Assembly: GCF_002160765.1 (NCBI RefSeq)
Contig: NZ_NFLF01000012.1
Span: 1 to 64,000 of the forward strand
Length of the DNA stretch: 64,000 bases
From: Lachnoclostridium sp. An138
Lineage (GTDB): Bacteria > Bacillota > Clostridia > Lachnospirales > Lachnospiraceae
Reading direction: 5' to 3'
Below are positions 18,891 through 26,869 of this stretch, piece by piece. Positions within the stretch are counted from its first letter, which is position 1. Each line of letters starts with the position of its first letter. The notes below the pieces were generated by a model. The model did not search any database, was not told the origin of the DNA, and worked only from the letters and a program-made list of their open reading frames with translations. The position numbers and the translations under genes are program-made.

Positions 18891-19439
18891 TTACAGATTC
18901 CTTTCTTCCGCCCAGACGACTCTCTCCGGACAGTCCTTATGCTCCCCCAGAAACTTCTGCATCCAGGTCACATCCAGCCATTTTCCATGCTTGTACCCCG
19001 CCTTTTCAAAGACCGCAAAGGTCTCAAAGCCCAGTTTTCCATGGAATTCCAGGCTCTTTTCATTTTCTGAAGTAATGACCGCGTAGAGATTCAGCACGTG
19101 CATACGGCGGAGCTCTTCAAAAAGAGCCTCATACAGCTTTCTCCCCGCGCCTTTTCCTCTCTCTTCCCGGTCTACATAGATCGACACCTCCGCGCACCAG
19201 TCGTAAGCCGGGCGGATCATATAGGTATCCCCGTAGGCATAACCGATGATCCGGCCCTCTTTTTCACAGACCAGATAGGGATAACGCTTCTGAATCTTCT
19301 CTATGCGGGATGTAAATTCTTTCAGGGAAGGGACCTCATACTCGAAGGTAATCGTGGTGTCCGTCACATACGGACGATAGATTTCAAGAAGCCGGGAAGA
19401 GTCCCCCCTGGACGCTTCCCGGATGCTCAAATTACTCAT
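18891..19439 (-). CDS. GNAT acetyltransferase (phosphinothricin-acetyltransferase-like)
   Basis: 182 residues with the acetyl-CoA loop [20 protein letters not shown] and the family landmarks [12 protein letters not shown] and [20 protein letters not shown]. Relatives acetylate methionine sulfoximine, phosphinothricin or similar amino-group compounds. The true substrate is unknown. Its ATG overlaps the gltX stop (ATGA), so the two are translationally coupled. Confidence 0.88.
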   Translation of the reverse strand: MSNLSIREASRGDSSRLLEIYRPYVTDTTITFEYEVPSLKEFTSRIEKIQKRYPYLVCEKEGRIIGYAYGDTYMIRPAYDWCAEVSIYVDREERGKGAGRKLYEALFEELRRMHVLNLYAVITSENEKSLEFHGKLGFETFAVFEKAGYKHGKWLDVTWMQKFLGEHKDCPERVVWAEERNL

Positions 19440-20896
19440 GCTTTTTCATTCTCCAGCTTTTCGATAGCTGCCCGCAGACGCTTCAGGGACTCTTCTTTTC
19501 CCAGAACCTCCATCATTTCGGAGGCGCCGCAGGGCGTGGTCTGCTTTCCTGACATGGCAATCCGGATGGGCCAGAGCGCCTGTCCGTTCTTGCAGCCCTT
19601 TTCCTTCACATACTCCAGAAGACAGGCATACAGAGCGTCATTGCTGTAATCCTCCTGCTTTTCCAGAATCGGAAGCAGCTCTTTTAAAACTTCCAGAGAA
19701 GAATCTTCTGTAGTCTTCATTTTCTTATGGGTATAAAGAGCGCAGTCATATTCCGGAACCTTCTCGAAACAGTCGATCATGCCCTCGATATCCGGAAAGA
19801 CCTCGATCCGGGTCTTTACCATCTCCGCCAGCTTTCTCGGATCACAGTCTCTTGTAACAACCTTCTTAATATAGGGAAGGGCCATCTCATAAAAGCGGTC
19901 AAAATCCATAGCTTTGATATACTCGCCATTCATCCATTTCAGCTTTGTATAGTCGAATACAGAGGGGGCCTTGCTGATATGGCGGTAATCAAAAGCCTTC
20001 ACCAGCTCCTCCAGGCTGTAGATCTCCCGATCCTCCTCCGGGCTCCATCCCAGAAGGGCCACGAAATTGACAATGGCTTCCGGCAGAAAGCCCTGTTCAG
20101 TCAGATCCTCAAAAGAAGAATGGCCGCAGCGCTTGGAAAGCTTTTTGTGCTCCTCATCAGTGATCAGTGGACAGTGGATATAGACCGGAACCTCCCAGCC
20201 AAAGGCCTCGTAAAGCCGGTTATACTTGGGGGAAGAGGAAAGATACTCATTTCCCCGGACCACATGGGTAATTCCCATCAGATGGTCGTCCACCACGTTG
20301 GCGAAATTGTAGGTGGGATAGCCGTCGGACTTGATCAGAATCATATCGTCCAGCTCCGCATTGTCCACGGTAATATCCCCGTAAATCTCATCATGGAAAG
20401 TGGTCGTTCCCGTCGTCGGATTATTCTGGCGGATGACATAGGGCACGCCTGCCGCAAGCTTCTCCTCTACCTCCTCTTTACTCAGATGGAGACAGTGCTT
20501 GTCGTACATGACGATCTCCTTGCCGGCCACCTCAGTCTTCAGAGACTCCAGACGCTCCTTGTCACAGAAGCAGTAATAGGCCTCCCCTTTTTCAATCAGC
20601 TCTTTGGCATACTTCAGGTAGATTCCCGCAGCCTGCCGCTCGCTCTGCACATAAGGGCCCACGCCTCCGTCCTTGTCCGGGCCCTCGTCATGCTGAAGGC
20701 CCGCCTCCTGAAGGGTGCGGTAGATGATGTCCACAGCGCCCTCCACGTAGCGCTCCTGGTCGGTATCCTCAATACGGAGAATAAAATCTCCTCCCGCATG
20801 CTTTGCAATCAGATATGCATACAGCGCCGTTCTTAAATTTCCCACATGCATTCTTCCCGTGGGGCTCGGCGCAAATCTCGTTCTTACTTTCGCCAT
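19436..20896 (-). CDS. gltX: Glutamate--tRNA ligase
   Basis: Charges tRNA-Glu, and probably tRNA-Gln in an organism that uses the amidotransferase route. The class I signature appears as [11 protein letters not shown] (residues 9-19), and the KMSKS equivalent as [12 protein letters not shown]. 486 residues is normal. It is first in a gltX-GNAT-helicase transcript. The 110-base leader shows no T-box. Confidence 0.96.
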   Translation of the reverse strand: MAKVRTRFAPSPTGRMHVGNLRTALYAYLIAKHAGGDFILRIEDTDQERYVEGAVDIIYRTLQEAGLQHDEGPDKDGGVGPYVQSERQAAGIYLKYAKELIEKGEAYYCFCDKERLESLKTEVAGKEIVMYDKHCLHLSKEEVEEKLAAGVPYVIRQNNPTTGTTTFHDEIYGDITVDNAELDDMILIKSDGYPTYNFANVVDDHLMGITHVVRGNEYLSSSPKYNRLYEAFGWEVPVYIHCPLITDEEHKKLSKRCGHSSFEDLTEQGFLPEAIVNFVALLGWSPEEDREIYSLEELVKAFDYRHISKAPSVFDYTKLKWMNGEYIKAMDFDRFYEMALPYIKKVVTRDCDPRKLAEMVKTRIEVFPDIEGMIDCFEKVPEYDCALYTHKKMKTTEDSSLEVLKELLPILEKQEDYSNDALYACLLEYVKEKGCKNGQALWPIRIAMSGKQTTPCGASEMMEVLGKEESLKRLRAAIEKLENEKA

Positions 20897-21008
20897 GATT
20901 ATTCACTCCTGTTATTCTTTCAGACAGCTGCAGCATGCGGCTTTTCTTCGCATGCCGCACCTTGCCGCGTAGCAATTATATAACAAAGACCGGCTGTTTA
21001 CAAGCTTC

Positions 21009-21437
21009 TCAGATATTTTTCTTCAAATCCGCCATCACATCGGCCATGGTCATTCCCTGCAGCTCCCGCTCCATGGCCTGCTGCACCTTCAGAAGCCTGC
21101 CGTCCAGGATTTTATGGATATTCCGGCCCACAGGGCAGTCCGGATTCGGGTTCTCATGAAAATGAAAGAGCGTATTCTCTTCAATGCATTCCACAGCCCG
21201 GTACACATCCAGAAAGGTGATTTCTTCCAGAGGCTTCGCAGGAGCGGCTCCTCCGGTTCCCCGCTTTACCTCGATGATTCCCGCTTCCTTCAGCTGGGAC
21301 AGAATTCTCCGGATAATCACCGGATTCACATTGATACTGGCGGCCAGAAACTCGCTGGTCACCTTGTATTCATCCTTAAATGTCTCCATACAGGTCAGCA
21401 TATGTATGGCTATCGTAAATCTGCTTGAAATCTGCAT
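21009..21437 (-). CDS. Rrf2 family transcriptional regulator (YwnA-like)
   Basis: 142 residues. The N-terminal winged helix (MQISSRFTIAIHMLTCMETF, then TSEFLAASINVNPVIIRRIL) is followed by KRGTGGAAPAKPLEEITFLDVYRAV. The usual Fe-S cysteine trio of IscR is absent: only two separate cysteines are seen, one in VECIEE and one in NPDCPVG. It therefore belongs to the YwnA-like non-Fe-S branch that senses redox or electrophiles. Its promoter carries a palindrome found again before the reductase gene at 24.0-24.7 kb, the partner expected from the ywnA-ywnB pairing in Bacillus. Confidence 0.9.
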   Translation of the reverse strand: MQISSRFTIAIHMLTCMETFKDEYKVTSEFLAASINVNPVIIRRILSQLKEAGIIEVKRGTGGAAPAKPLEEITFLDVYRAVECIEENTLFHFHENPNPDCPVGRNIHKILDGRLLKVQQAMERELQGMTMADVMADLKKNI

Positions 21438-21463
21438 GGCTTCCTCCCTCCCGTTTTTTCTTC

Positions 21464-21500
21464 ATTTTAACCGGTTTTTGATGTAATGTCAACGATTACA
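21464..21500 (-). promoter_or_regulatory. rrf2 promoter with embedded operator
   Basis: Minus strand: TTGACA (21487-21492), 17 bases, TAAAAT (21464-21469). The -35 box lies inside TGTAATcgttgacATTACA (21482-21500, minus-strand reading), an inverted repeat TGTAAT-N7-ATTACA. A repressor bound there would block RNA polymerase, so autorepression is likely. Confidence 0.75.
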
Positions 21501-21895
21501 GGTGTCTTTTCCGATACCTGCCAGGCGTAGATAAGAGCCTTGCGTTTCTTGACCGGACAGCAGGCTGGCGGTGCATGTAAGTAAGAAAGAAAAGACATAT
21601 AGAAACCCTGATACGGCTTCCATATGCCTTCCCTTTTTTCTGATATTTTCTTCTCTAACCTGAATCCACGTCTGCTGCCAGCATATTTTTACCGATAGGA
21701 CTTTTCAAATATGGCGGCGCATTCCTCATGGGAAAGCGGAACCCGGTCACAGTCAAACAGTCCGCCGTCGTTGTGATGGCAATCGCTTTAGACGCCTCCA
21801 TCACGGTGGATTTCAGCGGATTCGCCATAATCCTGTCATTAAGCCATTTAGGTAAAATCATTAACCTAAAATTTTATATCTTCTTTTACCCGCTC
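21501..21895. other. Gene-poor stretch between rrf2 and the macrodomain gene
   Basis: About 395 bases without an intact gene. The only protein-like content is the short decayed fragment at 21689-21835. The rest shows no promoter, repeat or terminator that I can support. Confidence 0.5.
21689..21835 (-). pseudogene. Short decayed coding remnant
   Basis: One minus-strand frame reads DYGESAEIHRDGGV, stop, SDCHHNDGGLFDCDRVPLSH, EECAAIFEKSYR, stop. Codon usage and composition look protein-like (several Cys, His and Asp, ordered end). A TAA interrupts it at 21788-21790, and no start codon or ribosome site precedes it. It may be the 3' end of a lost small gene. I do not recognise the family, and chance cannot be excluded. 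Confidence 0.3.
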
Positions 21896-22696
21896 TCAGC
21901 ATCCAGGCTCCTCCAGGAGTGTTTGATAAATGTGCAAATCCACATCCTTAAATACATTAAAGATCACCCGAATATCCTCTTTCCGGGTATCCAGAAAGGA
22001 TGTCACCGTCCGGACCGCAATCTCAGCTGCCTTATCATTGGGAAAATGAAATACTCCGGTGGAAATGCAGCAGAAAGCAATGCTCCGGCAGCCATTCTCC
22101 ACAGCCAGTTCCAGGCATGATTGATAACAGCGTGCCAGGAGATCGCAGTCACTCTTCTGCAGAGGCCCCGAGATGATCGGCCCAACCGTATGCAGCACGT
22201 ATTTGCAGGGAAGATTGTAGGCAGGCGTTATCTTTGCCTTTCCGGTCTCTTCCTCATGTCCCTGGGCTTCCATCAGTTCATTGCACTTTATCCGGAGCTG
22301 GACGCCAGAAAGTGAGTGAATGATGTTATCGATGCAGGAATGGCAGGGCTGCCAGCACCCGAGAAGGGCGCTGTTGGCCGCATTTACGATGGCGTCGCAG
22401 TGAAGTCTTGTGATATCTCCCTGCCAGAGGGAGATTCTGGCATCTTTTCGGACTGGGGGCAGCGATTCTCCGTCCACGATGCCTCTCTCCCGTATCATTT
22501 CCGTGAGATATTCGTCCTGAACCCTCAGAAATTCCTCCGACGCCGGATAGGGCGGCCGTACATTGAACAGGGAACGCAAGAGCCTCCACTGCTCTTTCTC
22601 CCCGTTCGGAACCGCAAGCTCCCGGTACTGGGGCATTTCCTTCTGAAGCTGCCGGATCAGCCAGATTCTTCTTTCTTCCTGGGTTTTATTCTTCAT
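21896..22696 (-). CDS. Macrodomain protein, probable protein-ADP-ribosyl hydrolase
   Basis: 266 residues from the ATG at 22696 (an in-frame GTG lies at 22705). An N-terminal helical extension of about 90 residues leads into the macrodomain: GDITRLHCDAIVNAANSALLG, VLHTVGPI and IAFCCISTGVFHFPNDKAAE. Cysteine and histidine residues in GCWQPCHSCIDN match the zinc-containing macrodomain group linked to SirTM. It overlaps the sirtuin gene stop by 11 bases, so the writer and eraser of ADP-ribosylation are co-translated. Expected role: removing the mark placed by the sirtuin. Confidence 0.88.
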   Translation of the reverse strand: MKNKTQEERRIWLIRQLQKEMPQYRELAVPNGEKEQWRLLRSLFNVRPPYPASEEFLRVQDEYLTEMIRERGIVDGESLPPVRKDARISLWQGDITRLHCDAIVNAANSALLGCWQPCHSCIDNIIHSLSGVQLRIKCNELMEAQGHEEETGKAKITPAYNLPCKYVLHTVGPIISGPLQKSDCDLLARCYQSCLELAVENGCRSIAFCCISTGVFHFPNDKAAEIAVRTVTSFLDTRKEDIRVIFNVFKDVDLHIYQTLLEEPGC

Positions 22697-23699
22697 CCTT
22701 TTCACCCGCCTTTTCTATGCTTAAACCTTCCTTTTCTTCTACCCCGCCTGCTTCTCTTCGAATATCCTCCAGGCTTCTGGCAATATCGTCGTTGATACCC
22801 ACGGCACGGCTGCCAAAACTCTCCGGCACGACCGCCTCATCCAGATTCAGGCGGATCAGCGCCCAGTCCCGGTTCTCCCGCACCATCTGTTCAAACGGAA
22901 AACGGATAATCGTCGGCGTGTTAAAGCCCACGCCCAGCTCCAGGAGAACTACTTTGTCTGTCTTGTGCTCTTTTAAGAACGCGCCGTAGCGGGCCGCCGC
23001 TTCATTCCAGTGCTCATCCTCCACAAAATACTGGTCACAGCGCAGGTGCATCGCCATCTTTCCTCCGCAGACCGGACAGCGGGGAACAAGCTCTGTGGGA
23101 ACCAGGCAGTCTTTCCGCGTCAGATTCATCCGGTGAAACAGTCCGGTTCCGTCATAGACCTTATCGTGACAGCCTCTTGCGCACTGGATCTCCCCGTAAT
23201 CTCCCTGGGTAGCAAAAATATTTTCATCCGCAAACCCTGCTTTCCAGAACTGGTGATCCACATTGGTCGTCAGAACAAAATGCGGCTTTTCCTTCACAAG
23301 CTCAAAAACCGTCTGATAAAGGGGCATGGCAGGAGGCTCTACCCGGTTCAGCCAGGCATGCTTTGACCAGTATCCCCACTTTGCCTCCTCGGAGGGGAAC
23401 GGATAGAAACCCGCGCTGTACATATCTGTCATATAGGCGGAACCGTATTTCTCAATAAACTCACGGAAATTGTCTGTAAACCGCTTTCCTCCGTAGTTCA
23501 GTCCTGCTGCCGTCGAAAGCCCTGCTCCGGCTCCGATCAGGACCGCGTCCGCCCTCTCCAGAAGCTGTGCCGCTTCCCGGATCTGCTGCTCATAGGGTGC
23601 GCTCTGAAATACATAATCTCTCGCAGGCACGCCGTTTAAAAACTGCGAAAAATCTACTTTTTTACTCTTCTTTTCTCTGCTTAATATCTGGATTGCCAT
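22686..23699 (-). CDS. Class M sirtuin (SirTM), probable protein ADP-ribosyltransferase
   Basis: 337 residues. Sirtuin NAD motifs are GAGAGLSTAAGLNY near residue 57, TTNVDHQFWKAGF, and a four-cysteine zinc site (CARGC and CPVCGG). The catalytic histidine of deacetylase sirtuins, in the HG motif after the TxNxD box, is Gln here (ATQGDYG). This matches SirTM enzymes reported to ADP-ribosylate rather than deacetylate. Known SirTM operons also carry a GcvH-like carrier and a lipoate ligase, and neither is seen nearby. The gene starts inside the end of a decayed flavin-binding gene, evidence of an older, larger operon. Confidence 0.88.
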   Translation of the reverse strand: MAIQILSREKKSKKVDFSQFLNGVPARDYVFQSAPYEQQIREAAQLLERADAVLIGAGAGLSTAAGLNYGGKRFTDNFREFIEKYGSAYMTDMYSAGFYPFPSEEAKWGYWSKHAWLNRVEPPAMPLYQTVFELVKEKPHFVLTTNVDHQFWKAGFADENIFATQGDYGEIQCARGCHDKVYDGTGLFHRMNLTRKDCLVPTELVPRCPVCGGKMAMHLRCDQYFVEDEHWNEAAARYGAFLKEHKTDKVVLLELGVGFNTPTIIRFPFEQMVRENRDWALIRLNLDEAVVPESFGSRAVGINDDIARSLEDIRREAGGVEEKEGLSIEKAGEKDEE

Positions 23700-23933
23700 G
23701 GTCTCTGTCTTCCTTCTTCTGCTCTCTGCCCAGGGTGAAGGTGTCCCGGTAAATGGGTGTTACCGATAAATCAAAGTATTCGCCGCTTCCCTCTGCCACG
23801 CGGAACACCTCCAGCGCCGTCCGGCTCTCCTCCTGCGGATAGATTTCTGCCATGTAGGGATTCTCCCTGGAAGACCTCCTCCAGCTTCTCAGAGCCGATG
23901 CAGACTGCCTTTCCCCGGATGGGAACCGCCCCG
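23662..23933 (-). pseudogene. Decayed 3' part of a PPOX-type flavin-binding protein gene
   Basis: One frame gives GAVPIRGKAVCIGSEKLEEV and the next frame continues ENPYMAEIYPQEESRTALEV, then FRVAEGSGEYFDLSVTPIYR. Together they match the C-terminal half of pyridoxamine-5'-phosphate-oxidase-family proteins. Removing one G from the GGG run near 23871 restores a single frame (FQENPYM). The N-terminal half is missing, and A-rich sequence to 24033 replaces it. The remnant overlaps the sirtuin start codon, so it once preceded it in an operon. Confidence 0.6.
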
Positions 23934-24033
23934 CCCTGTTTCTTTTCTGTTTCTTCTGTTCTTTTATGTTTTCTGATTTACTTCTATTTTCTGTTTATTT
24001 TACATCTTTTTGGGTCTGTCTTACAAGCCAGCT

Positions 24034-24663
24034 TTATTTTCTTACCACGCTGATTCTTTCCTGAATGTGGTTTCCGCTGGTCATCTCATCTACTACTGCA
24101 ATGGCGTAGTCCGCATAGCTGATGACGCTCTCGCCCTTCTCATTCAGTGTCAGTTCCTCACCGCCGAGAATATAGGAGCCGGTTCTTTCTCCTTCTGCCT
24201 GGAAATCACCGGCCGGGCTGATGTAGGTCCAGCGCACATCCTTTCTCTCCCGGAGCTCCTCCAGGGATTTTGCCTGGGACGCAGCAAGAGGTTTGAAGGC
24301 TTCCGGAAAATCTGCCCCGTCCATCAAATAGCTTGTATGCTCCGGATTCAAATAGAGGCTTCCTGCTCCGCCGACTACCAGAAGTCTCGTCTCTGTCCCG
24401 GAAAGAATATCACAGAGATGCTTCAGAGAAGTGCAGTGCTGCGGGATCGTCTCCTTCGTCCATGCGCCGAAGGCATCTACAACCACATCGAACTGTTCCA
24501 GGTCTTCCGCTGTCAGATCAAACAAATCTTTGCGGATCACCTTCTGAGCCGCGCTCTGGTTCTCTCCTCTTACTATGGCGGTCACATCCAGACCTCTTTC
24601 CACTGCTTCCTTTACAATCAGCTTCCCTGCTTTTCCGTTTGCACAAACAACTGCTGTTTTCAT
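24034..24663 (-). CDS. NAD(P)-binding reductase (YwnB/NmrA-like)
   Basis: 209-residue atypical short-chain dehydrogenase. The N-terminus MKTAVVCANGKAGKLIVKEA is a GxxGxxG-type Rossmann loop. VVDAFGAW, LLVVGGAGSLYLNP and WTYISPAGDF mark the NmrA-like fold. Homologues pair with YwnA-type Rrf2 regulators and are thought to act in redox or electrophile stress. Its promoter carries two copies of the operator that also lies at the rrf2 promoter. Physiological substrate unknown. Confidence 0.88.
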   Translation of the reverse strand: MKTAVVCANGKAGKLIVKEAVERGLDVTAIVRGENQSAAQKVIRKDLFDLTAEDLEQFDVVVDAFGAWTKETIPQHCTSLKHLCDILSGTETRLLVVGGAGSLYLNPEHTSYLMDGADFPEAFKPLAASQAKSLEELRERKDVRWTYISPAGDFQAEGERTGSYILGGEELTLNEKGESVISYADYAIAVVDEMTSGNHIQERISVVRK

Positions 24664-24685
24664 GATAGTTCCTCCTCTTTTTTGT

Positions 24686-24753
24686 TGTAATTTCTTTTGT
24701 TACATCTTACACCGTTAAAATATCACATTTCAGTTGTAATGTCAATAGTTACA
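24686..24753 (-). promoter_or_regulatory. Reductase promoter with two Rrf2-type operators
   Basis: Operator 1 at 24735-24753 reads TGTAATGTCAATAGTTACA on the plus strand, identical at 16 of 19 positions to the rrf2 operator. On the minus strand it contains the -35 TTGACA, followed after 17 bases by TATTTT (24717-24722). Operator 2 at 24686-24704 (TGTAA-N9-TTACA) lies downstream of the -10. The centres are 49 bases apart. Confidence 0.75.
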
Positions 24754-24850
24754 TTTATTTTTTTATTTTCTACCTTTTACTCTGCCCAGCCAAAAGAGCC
24801 GGATGCAGAACACTGAATCGCCCCCCGGCGCAAAGACAGCAGGACGGCGC

Positions 24851-24887
24851 CAAAAGAGCCTGTCCCTTATACCCAAGGAACAGGCTC
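24851..24887 (-). terminator. Terminator after the membrane protein gene
   Basis: GAGCCTGTCCCTT and AAGGAACAGGCTC form a long stem around ATACCC. On the minus strand TTTTGG follows. It lies 57 bases past the stop at 24944. Confidence 0.8.
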
Positions 24888-24943
24888 CATGCCGTTACTT
24901 TCTATTTTGTGCCGGAAGCACCTTTTCAAAAAATATTTCTGGC

Positions 24944-25618
24944 TTACTTCTCCTGTCCGCATTCCCGTTTCATGGCAGAATATCCGATCAGCACTGTCCA
25001 CACATAAGCGCAGGTCTTGGGAATCATCAGCATTCCAATCATGGGAACGGCATCCGCCCACAGCACCACCGGGATGTAGAAGCCAAAACTCAGCACGATA
25101 GTCAGCCACATCCACCGGAAAGCCCTGTCCTTCTGTTCCTTTGCGCTGCGGTAAAACAGGAGAATCACCAAAAGCCCCAGGAGCGCAAAGGGGATATTGC
25201 GGTAAATGCCCCAGGAAAGGGGCGCTTCCGCGCTGAGCCACTGATTCTGGGGCAGCAGACACAGCAGGATGCGCAGACCCGCCAGTCCGTACACGGCTGC
25301 CGTAAGGCCTTTCCGTCCCTGTACCTGATAGCGCAGCCGCCACACATAATACAGTAGCACGTAGAAAATCGTCATGGTAACCGAAGTAATCAGCTTTCCG
25401 ATTCCCAGGGCCGCCGTATAATGGTCCAGCCCGGTCGTGCAGAGCGCCAGCGCACGCGGAACCAGATGGAAGGCGTCTCCTGCTCCCAGCACCACCGCCA
25501 TACAGCCGAACAGCCGGAACTGGCGCTCTCCTTTGCATCTTCGAATCATTACAATTCCAATCGTAATGACTGAAATCAGATAAACGGTATCAAAAAGTGT
25601 TTCCATTACTGTCTGCAT
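24944..25618 (-). CDS. Multi-span membrane protein of unknown function
   Basis: 224 residues with about seven hydrophobic segments, for example YLISVITIGIVMI, LITSVTMTIFYVLLYYVW and NIPFALLGLLVILLFY. Start chosen behind GGAGAG. No catalytic signature seen. The TetR gene directly upstream and the same palindrome before both genes suggest that this protein is the regulated output, for example a stress or efflux-linked membrane protein. That is inference. Confidence 0.8.
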   Translation of the reverse strand: MQTVMETLFDTVYLISVITIGIVMIRRCKGERQFRLFGCMAVVLGAGDAFHLVPRALALCTTGLDHYTAALGIGKLITSVTMTIFYVLLYYVWRLRYQVQGRKGLTAAVYGLAGLRILLCLLPQNQWLSAEAPLSWGIYRNIPFALLGLLVILLFYRSAKEQKDRAFRWMWLTIVLSFGFYIPVVLWADAVPMIGMLMIPKTCAYVWTVLIGYSAMKRECGQEK

Positions 25619-25696
25619 ATGTTATCTCTCCTTTATTTCTGTTTTCAAGGCAAATCTCAACAAAGGCAGAGTCTGTTCTCAGAAATCTGCCCTTTC

Positions 25697-25709
25697 TGAA
25701 CAATGTTCA
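25697..25709 (-). promoter_or_regulatory. TetR-type operator before the membrane protein gene
   Basis: Perfect 13-base palindrome TGAACAATGTTCA, identical to the one at the tetR promoter (26322-26334). It lies 79 bases upstream of the membrane-protein start, between the two genes. No clear -35/-10 pair was found next to it. Confidence 0.75.
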
Positions 25710-25748
25710 TTTTTCGGCGAAAAAAATTTCCACGCATCCATGGAAATT

Positions 25749-26306
25749 TTAATAAAGAGTCCTGCGGATAATCTCCAGCACAGGTGCAGGGTCATAATCC
25801 TCTTTCAGCAGAGCAGAAAGCATCAGGGAAAACAGCACGTCCGCAAACGCTTCCACTGTAAACTGCTCCCTAAAGGCATCCGGCCGAATCCTGGCGTCCT
25901 GCCTTAAGACAGCGCAGAGTTCTTCCTGAATATGCCGCCAGGCCCACTGCATCCGCTGCTTTCCTGCAGCCTTATCTCCCTGCAGAAATCCCAGAGAGTG
26001 CAGAGTGAAAAAACCCGGATACTGCCTGCAGCCATATGCCATTCTCTCATACATCCATGCCATGCAGGCCTGGGTATCCTGAAATACAGCCCTGTCCTCC
26101 GGCCGGTGAAAGATCTCAAACCAGACACTTTCCACTGCGGCTCCCATCAGATCTGCTTTGGATTCAAAATAATTGTATATCGAACCTACCGATACTCCAC
26201 AGGCCGCCGCCACAGAGCGGATACTGACTGCGGACCACCCCTGCTGCCGGATCAGCTCCCGGCTGGTTTTCAGAATTTCTTCCTTTGATGTCACAACGGT
26301 ATTCAT
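25749..26306 (-). CDS. TetR/AcrR family transcriptional regulator
   Basis: 185 residues. The N-terminal helix-turn-helix (EEILKTSRELIRQQGWSAVS, then VAAACGVSVGSIYNYFESKA) is classical TetR. The C-terminal ligand domain is divergent. It has a consensus promoter whose -10 abuts a perfect palindrome, so autorepression is expected. The downstream membrane protein carries the same palindrome. Confidence 0.92.
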   Translation of the reverse strand: MNTVVTSKEEILKTSRELIRQQGWSAVSIRSVAAACGVSVGSIYNYFESKADLMGAAVESVWFEIFHRPEDRAVFQDTQACMAWMYERMAYGCRQYPGFFTLHSLGFLQGDKAAGKQRMQWAWRHIQEELCAVLRQDARIRPDAFREQFTVEAFADVLFSLMLSALLKEDYDPAPVLEIIRRTLY

Positions 26307-26321
26307 CTCATCACCTCAATA

Positions 26322-26362
26322 TGAACATTGTTCATTATAATGAAGCCCCGCCGTCCTGTCAA
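26322..26362 (-). promoter_or_regulatory. tetR promoter with overlapping operator
   Basis: Minus strand: TTGACA (26357-26362), 17-base spacer, TATAAT (26334-26339), a full-consensus sigma-A promoter. The palindrome TGAACAATGTTCA (26322-26334) begins at the last base of the -10 box and covers the start site. Confidence 0.85.
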
Positions 26363-26459
26363 GAGCTTTTTCCGTGCCGCCACCCTGACGCCAAGACAGC
26401 AGGAGACACCGTCTTATCAGGCGCTTCCTGGTGTCTTTCCAGCTTTCCGCCGTTCTTCT

Positions 26460-26726
26460 TTATTTATTCTCTTCCTTTGACTTGGCCAGTCTGGCTTTGG
26501 CTTCCTCTACGGATTCCCCTTCCTTTGTAAAAAATTTGTCTATAAAGGTATCTGATACCTTTGTGAAGCTGTCCACAGCTCCTTTCTCGATCTTTTTATA
26601 GCCGTTTACCGCTCCATCCTCGATTATCTTGTAGCCGCCCACGACGCCTTCTTCTATTTTCTTATAGCCGTCTACGACTTTCTCCGCGATTTTCTCATTT
26701 GTCTCCACAATTTCTGAAGCTGACAT
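26460..26726 (-). CDS. Small 11-residue-repeat amphipathic helix protein
   Basis: 88 residues, Lys/Glu-rich, no cysteine and no signal peptide. The middle is built of 11-residue repeats: KVVDGYKKIEE, GVVGGYKIIED, GAVNGYKKIEK, GAVDSFTKVSD. Such 11-mers favour a helix with 11 residues per three turns, as in LEA proteins and synucleins, and could bind membranes or form coiled coils. A C-terminal EEAKARLAKSKEENK tail follows. It is a lone gene before tetR. Function unknown. Confidence 0.8.
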   Translation of the reverse strand: MSASEIVETNEKIAEKVVDGYKKIEEGVVGGYKIIEDGAVNGYKKIEKGAVDSFTKVSDTFIDKFFTKEGESVEEAKARLAKSKEENK

Positions 26727-26846
26727 TTTTTTCCTCCTTAATACGATGCTGTTTTTCTTTCACTTGACGATGCCAGTATAGGCCCCCTGTGTTGACAAAT
26801 CGTTTTTGTTTTGTTTCTGAAATATTAATTCGCACAGAAATGAAGC

Positions 26847-26868
26847 GATAAAAGCTGTAAAACAGCTT
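26847..26868 (-). terminator. uppP terminator
   Basis: AAGCTGT-TTT-ACAGCTT hairpin followed by TTATCG on the minus strand, two bases past the uppP stop. Confidence 0.6.
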
Positions 26869-26869
26869 C

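Noticed and set aside
20897-21008. T-box leader before gltX.
   Set aside because: Only about 110 bases are available, and no T-box sequence or specifier-like stem was seen.
24867-25538. A 223-codon minus-strand frame overlapping the membrane gene at 24944-25618.
   Set aside because: Its product is Gly/Arg-rich without hydrophobic segments and it runs through the terminator hairpin. The other frame has a ribosome site and clear membrane spans.
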